From NCBI GenBank assembly GCA_003118195.1, contig BEXV01001038.1, positions 82,968 to 94,501 on the forward strand: a DNA stretch of 11,534 bases. Reading direction: 5' to 3'. Numbering within the stretch: position 1 is the stretch's first letter; each line of letters starts with the position of its first letter. The notes under the pieces are model-generated. The model had not been told where the DNA came from and ran no database searches. It was given only the letters and a program-made list of their open reading frames with translations. Positions 7,277 through 11,534 of the stretch are shown here, piece after piece. Made by a program: the position numbers and the translations under genes. This stretch comes from Hemicentrotus pulcherrimus (taxonomy: Eukaryota > Echinodermata > Echinoidea > Camarodonta > Strongylocentrotidae).

Positions 7277-7405
7277 GTAATTAATATTACCATCTTAACG
7301 ATGCCAGCTACCCATTTTGATACACCTGGGTCGGGAAGCTAAGCACCAACCAAGGACCAAACATGGGACCTCTTGTACAAGAGCCAGGAGCTTCACAATT
7401 TTAGT
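7277..7405. mobile_element. Degraded dispersed repeat (SINE-like or transposon tail)
   Basis: The run GCCAGCTACCCATTTTGA, then TACACCTGGGTCGGGAAG, TAAGCACC...CAAGGAC, and TGGGACCTCTTG reads like a diverged copy of a repeat I recall as widespread in marine invertebrates and fish: GGTACCCATTT...CACCTGGGTGGAG...TTAAGTGCCTTGCCCAAGG...CGAACCCACGACCTCTTG. The class is not resolved. The tRNA-B-box-like part has decayed, so promoter function is unlikely. A perfect 14-bp palindrome, CTCTTGTACAAGAG, sits at 7370-7383. Confidence 0.5.
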
Positions 7406-8168
7406 ACCTCTACACTTAAGTCAACGCGATCAGGGGACCGACGGTGTCTAAAATCTTAAAGGTCCTATCCGAGGGACTTTGTAATTGAAGATGAATCTAA
7501 ATACCAAAAGGCTTTTACTCAGGCTAACCCTTGGAACTCCCGGTCCCATAACCACTGGTAAAACCTATCTAGGTAGCACCTCCAAGAATGTGCTACGTTT
7601 CAGCATTTATTTAAACGAGATCCATGACACTTCTGTTTTAATGTTTTTTGGGAATTGTAAGTGTAAACGAAGGAGTGACAGCTTTCATGTTTATAGCACT
7701 AGAAAAATGCCAGACATTTCAATTGATTTGTTGTCCGTTAAGAAGGGACATCTGACAAATAGGCCCCTACACCGAGTCCATGCTTTAATATAATGTTTAC
7801 ATTGCAAACAATCTTGAGAGCTGAATTAGATGAAAACAATAATACAAATACCCGATTTATAAAAAGGATGATTAAAAAACAACATACGTCCTAATATTCT
7901 TATTCAATATCCTTAGAAACGGAACAGAGATTTTATACAAAGACTCTCTGAAATGACTGATTTCCTTTGGAACAATGGCTTAAAGGTACTAAGTCCCATT
8001 TGCAGGCCACAAAAATGAAAAATTAAATTCCAACGGCATTTGAAAGATAATACTAATTTAGAACTTCCCTTAAAAAGGGGGTGGGGGGCTTCATCATGTC
8101 TTTAAGTGGGAAAATAACGACTATTAGTTGTCAAATCGACCTTAGAGCTATAGAGCCAGTAAGTAATA

Positions 8169-8200
8169 GTCTGATTTTCAGACCATTGTAACGAATGGTC
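8169..8200. repeat. Two overlapping alternative hairpins
   Basis: GTCTGA-TTT-TCAGAC (8169-8183) and GACCATT-GTAACG-AATGGTC (8181-8200) share the bases GAC, so they are mutually exclusive as full stems. Arms are 6 and 7 bases and perfect. Confidence 0.6.
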
Positions 8201-8588
8201 GTACGCTTTATGTTGCGCAAAAATTCAAACAGTTTAATTTTGGCCATTACAAGAAGTGGTTTATTGATGTAGTCAAATGTTCATGTACCGGCATTTACAG
8301 CTCATTGTATGTATGTTATTACCAAAGAATAAAAAGGCCAGTCAGTCACTCATTAGTGTCTGACAAGTCTAGCAAGTAAACAGGTTTCCTTGCATAATTT
8401 GAATATTGCAAACATTAAATTTCACAGATAGGACATACATGGCATATTCATAATTCCTGCAAAGTTCTACCGAATTTGATGTTGGATGCAAAAGGGACGT
8501 AGTATCTTTAAGTTAGTTACCTAAAAGTTAGAATAATAGTAACATATTAATGTGTTTATGCTAACCTATTAATAAGGGTTAACGTTCA

Positions 8589-8611
8589 ACCTGTAATAAA
8601 CCGCTACAGGT
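8589..8611. repeat. 7-bp inverted repeat ACCTGTA / TACAGGT
   Basis: Perfect arms at 8589-8595 and 8605-8611 flank a nine-base loop. Immediately upstream TAACC and GGTTA at about 8564-8580 form another weak stem. The downstream GGTTCAATGTC looks faintly like a Pol III B box but lacks a matching A box. Confidence 0.5.
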
Positions 8612-8796
8612 GTAAGCACACCAGAGAGCTCAGGGGTTCAATGTCTACCTTAAATAGGAAATTTCCCGAGAAAAATAGGAACACTCTAATCAAACTTTCC
8701 TGTTTAAGGAGGAAGTAATTGGCTACTGACAATACTCTGAGCTTAATATGTCTGTCGTGGACTGTTTGTTAAACGTCGCTTTAAGAAGGTTCCTAA

Positions 8797-8804
8797 TGAC
8801 GTCA
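8797..8804. promoter_or_regulatory. CRE palindrome TGACGTCA (copy 3)
   Basis: This perfect octamer lies within AATGACGTCATCGATATATACG, next to ATCGAT. It is inside the presumed intron 1, where enhancers of downstream-spliced genes often lie. Activity is inference. Confidence 0.3.
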
Positions 8805-8884
8805 TCGATATATACGCCCATTATAAATTACAGAAAGCGAGAATTGATACGTTGAAGTAAACGAAATCATATGTTACTTTATAG

Positions 8885-9087
8885 CAGTGGCGGATTTATG
8901 GGGGCATACCCAACCATGCCCTTTTATCAAACCTTACGTACAACACAAGTAATGATAATGAGCCCCTCAAGTTGTGTTCTTGTGCCTTCTTTGAGATTTG
9001 AGACACAACCGGAAAGGAGAATTTTATTCTAGTTGCATATTTAGAAATATAGTTCACCTCTCACAAATTGATCGAATATCCGCCCTG
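8885..9087. mobile_element. Candidate hAT-type non-autonomous element (about 200 bp)
   Basis: The left end CAGTGGCGGATTTATGGGGG is a classic hAT-like terminal sequence, followed by CATACCC...ATGCCC as in many such elements. The right end ATATCCGCCCTG at 9076-9087 is its approximate reverse complement, CAG-GGCGGATAT against CAGTGGCGGATTT with one base missing. The 8-bp flanks (CTTTATAG and GTATTCAA) do not match as a target-site duplication. The right boundary may therefore be wrong or decayed. There is no coding capacity. Confidence 0.4.
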
Positions 9088-9520
9088 GTATTCAAGTCAT
9101 TTGTCATTCGACATTTGGCTTAGCTGTTCTATGTGGATCACGATGTATCATTTGCACACAAAAAAAATCGTTTTAAAAGAACGTAACAACAAAGTTAATG
9201 TGAACGTTTTAAGTACAGTCAGAAATATTATCTTACATCAAACGTATGTCGCAAAATAGAAAGAGAAAACAAATTATTCAATGATAAATAAGATTAAAAG
9301 ATCAAATGTTTTAAAGAAATCTGAATAAATAAATGGATAAATATTAACTATAGATACAAACAGAAGTCTGACATTCACCCGGGGGAAGGAAAGAGGCATG
9401 ATTGTGTTCCCTCCCATGTTATTCCTAGGCCGAGAAATAGAAGAAGAAAATGTGCCTGACCTTTCAATCGGCGCTCTGTTTCGTCCTACCACACCTACAT
9501 AAGCCCCATCCTCCCACCCT
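9088..9520. other. Intronic stretch, nothing recognised
   Basis: The 121-codon minus-strand frame across 9274-9639 is partly the complement of the CA repeat and is judged chance. The patch CCCGGGGGAAGG...CCCTCCCATG (9378-9418) has the look of another transposon fragment, but I could not define ends. Confidence 0.35.
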
Positions 9521-9571
9521 CCCACACACACCCACACATCCATCCACACAATTATTACGCACACACACACT
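9521..9571. repeat. CA-rich interrupted microsatellite
   Basis: CACACACACCCACACATCCATCCACACA, an AT-rich gap and CACACACACAC make an interrupted array of about 50 bases. Confidence 0.8.
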
Positions 9572-9639
9572 GTGTCAAATATGAGCCTTCTCTTAGGAGC
9601 ACCCCACCCTCGCAAACAAAACCACAACAAATTACACAC

Positions 9640-11110
9640 CCAGTCTTCTTGTTAGGTCCCTATAGAAAGGAACATTACGTAATATCAACCATAAAACATA
9701 ATACAAAACATTTTTTAATTGAAATGAATTGAACAAATAACTATAAAATTATACACAAATACAACAAAAATTGATGCTCCCTACTCGAAGAACTTTTCAA
9801 ACAAATTTGTGTCCTTATTTATCCCTTTGCATATTTATACATATCTACCTATTCTCAGTAAACAGGAGGCAAAATAAGAGAATGAGTAATTTCGAAGTAA
9901 AGATGATCGGTCACTATTAAAGACACAGGTTTACACAACGTTTAAATGGTACTTTGAATATCATTATATGTTAATATATTTTCCTTTGTGTGTGCGTCAG
10001 CAAATATCTCATATGCCATACACTTTTGCCAAATTATCATTCAAATCTATATGTGCTGTACTTCCTTAAAGGTTCTTGTTTACGAGTCGGTGACATGGAA
10101 ATACTACTATTTATTTATTTATTCGGAGTTGTTTTGTTGCTCAAGGATACCATACATGTGATGACGTAGAAGATAGTGTATCATGAGTGCACATCACAGT
10201 TGACTTTTCCATGACATTTATGAAATGAAAACGATACACAGTGCCCCATGAAAACAAAGAATATATATATACATCATGGATTGAGGTACTATTCTGAAGG
10301 CACAAACCCTTTGCAAAAGAAATTGTCCGAACTTTTCAACTTTAAATACTTCACGGTATACTGTGTTAACAAATCTGAATTACTACATATTAATTATGAC
10401 ACATGTTCTTGATGATAAAGTTAACGTATACGCACGCGCATTAAAATAGTTGGTAATTGGGAGACTTCAATAAAGAACCAGTCATCAGCAAAAAGTTAGC
10501 TAATTTCCATGATTATTATCGCTCTTTAGTTTCTTACGTGTCAATTTGGGGGGAGTGGATTACTTTTTATGATGTATCAACCATGGCGAATAGGAATCTC
10601 CATTACTACAATCTTGTTACTCCCGACACACAGACAGAGACTGACATATTTACTCTAGGGTAAAGGCTTCGTGAAATTGTATTTATTGTGTTTGAAAGTC
10701 AAAACAGAGTCCGCCTCCCGAGACTAATACCAAAGTTGTCAGTCATCCAAACTTGTATCTGTAATATAACATTTCGTCCTTACTTCATGCAGGCCATTCT
10801 ATTATGTATAATTGGCACACCTTCGATTTTCCTTCTGGCAGTAACAAAAAAGTAATTAATCTTGTTATCTTATTGAAAAATACATAAATTAGTGGTAACG
10901 AAACAAAATATAATTGTTAACAGATTTCAAGTCATCAATTCACTGACGTTAAAGGCAAAACAATAACCAGAAAATAAGGACAATCAAAGGTACCCGAAAA
11001 CTATTAATTGATAGTCATTACTATCACAAACATGGACATAATATGGCACAATACATTATGTGATTTGTATGACTTGGCAGAATACTCTATCAGTAACCAT
11101 GCAGATTAAT
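9640..11110. other. Intronic AT-rich stretch, nothing supported
   Basis: Frames do not exceed about 70 codons. Minor items are a (TTTA)3-type string near 10111-10121 and TATATATATA near 10261-10271. I see no RNA gene or repeat family. Confidence 0.45.
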
Positions 11111-11162
11111 AATGCAATCCCTTTTTCTAATAACAAATGAGGTATTTCACTTATCTCCGCTT

Positions 11163-11306
11163 TCGGCAGAATTGAGGTGGACATGCCCTATTAACACAAG
11201 CCACGTCACAGTGAAAGTTGCTGACTTCATTTTACTGCTAGGTCATTTTAACTCGAGTCAGGTTTGTTTCTCAGTCACAACAAAGGGACCGACATTAGAC
11301 CTATAG
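11163..11306 (+). pseudogene. Possible decayed LINE endonuclease fragment
   Basis: In the frame ending TAG at 11304-11306, the peptide contains FILLLGHFN, then SSQVCFSVTTKGPTLDL. APE-type endonucleases of non-LTR retrotransposons have a LLGDFN motif and, further on, a QHV-x-F-PTH-x-KGHTLDLV motif. The match keeps G-FN, Q-V, F, T-KG and TLDL. The roughly 40 residues normally between the two motifs would be missing, Asp is replaced by His in GDFN, and a stop follows TLDL. The resemblance could be chance in a frame this short. If real, it is an internally deleted, dead copy. Confidence 0.25.
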
Positions 11307-11521
11307 TGGAACGAACAAAACAATTAAATTATCCCAAAATGGCCAAAGGCTTACAACTGACAATAAATGCACTGCAGCGAGCATCGTATGCTGTTTGAAA
11401 CGAAAGCTGTAGATACACCAGTGTTATTGATTTTTTTTTCTACACGTATTTGTATATAAGTCTTTCCTTTTTTATCATCAATTTGTAGTATAAACATAGT
11501 ATTCTGCAAAGGTTGTGAAAG

Positions 11522-11534
11522 CCCCCCCCCCCCC
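11522..11534. repeat. C13 homopolymer at the window end
   Basis: Thirteen C end the window. Long homopolymers often break assemblies, so this may be a contig edge or an unreliable tail. Confidence 0.8.

Larger units (their letters stand above)
7406..8884. other. Intronic stretch with small hairpins only
   Basis: There is no exon candidate with a domain. Small structures are listed separately: overlapping hairpins at 8169-8200, an inverted repeat at 8589-8611, and a CRE octamer at 8797-8804. A G-rich patch (GGGGGTGGGGGG) lies near 8076-8088. Confidence 0.45.
7140..11534 (+). other. Probable intron 1 of the secreted-protein gene, open at the window edge
   Basis: After the donor, no downstream frame continues a recognisable protein. 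The longest frames are 60-120 codons, compositionally ordinary for AT-rich DNA, and show no shared domain. Several pyrimidine-AG acceptors occur by chance, so a short exon 2 could be hidden. It would have to start in phase 0. The interval contains a dispersed repeat near 7277-7405, a candidate hAT-like element at 8885-9087, a CA-rich tract near 9521-9571 and a possible LINE scrap near 11163-11306. Calling it an intron rests on the donor and is inference for the far end. Confidence 0.55.

Noticed and set aside
7485..7793. 102-codon frame just downstream of the exon, as possible exon 2
   Set aside because: There is no acceptor in the required phase directly preceding it and no composition or domain continuity with exon 1.
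8620..8660. Possible tRNA or SINE B box (GGTTCAATGTC)
   Set aside because: No A box at the right distance and no cloverleaf can be drawn around it.
9274..9639. 121-codon minus-strand frame
   Set aside because: Its middle is the complement of a CA-rich microsatellite (Val-Cys-Val type runs), and the ends show no domain.
10457..10663. GDFN string in a 68-codon frame, as in LINE endonucleases
   Set aside because: The four residues are isolated. The preceding codon context is a stop three bases upstream, and no second endonuclease motif follows.

Overview
The window looks like non-coding DNA from an animal nuclear genome, probably a marine invertebrate. It is AT-rich (about one third G+C by eye), full of microsatellites, has no bacterial-style gene packing, and contains one clear spliced exon with a consensus donor. 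Several short dispersed-repeat signatures resemble ones I associate with echinoderm, mollusc and amphioxus genomes. That assignment is from memory and is an inference. The window ends in a run of 13 C, which may be a contig edge.

The only protein-coding feature I can support is the first coding exon of a secreted protein (6861-7139, + strand). It encodes an ATG in acceptable context, a signal peptide, a Tyr/Asn/Gln-rich segment and an acidic stretch. It then stops at a perfect AAG|GTAAGA donor in phase 0. A CpG-richer stretch (about 6511-6690) and a 5' leader lie upstream. The leader carries a small uORF whose stop codon lies 2 nt before the main ATG. The same short palindrome occurs at both ends of the leader. 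The remaining exons are not recognisable here, so 7140-11534 is best read as intron 1, still open at the window edge.

Layout: 1-240 holds a possible terminal exon or retroelement tail and a (TA)15 array. 240-1290 has little beyond AAT and TTTGG arrays. 1290-1480 has facing poly-G and poly-C tracts. 1741-1807 is a short inverted-repeat element. 1981-2130 is GA-rich. 3331-3392 is a GT/GC alternating tract and 3589-3715 is CT/TA-rich. 4872-4925 is AAT followed by poly-C. 5321-5505 is a diverged minisatellite of about 36 bp units. 6400-7139 is the promoter, leader and exon. 7277-7405 is a diverged dispersed repeat, 8885-9087 a candidate hAT-type non-autonomous element, and 9521-9571 a CA-rich tract. 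11163-11306 may be a decayed LINE endonuclease fragment.

All the other long open frames look like chance frames in AT-rich or simple-sequence DNA. I found no tRNA, rRNA, CRISPR or complete transposon. I did not find convincing evidence of a previously undescribed system. The most interesting item is the uORF and palindrome arrangement at the start codon of the secreted-protein gene.
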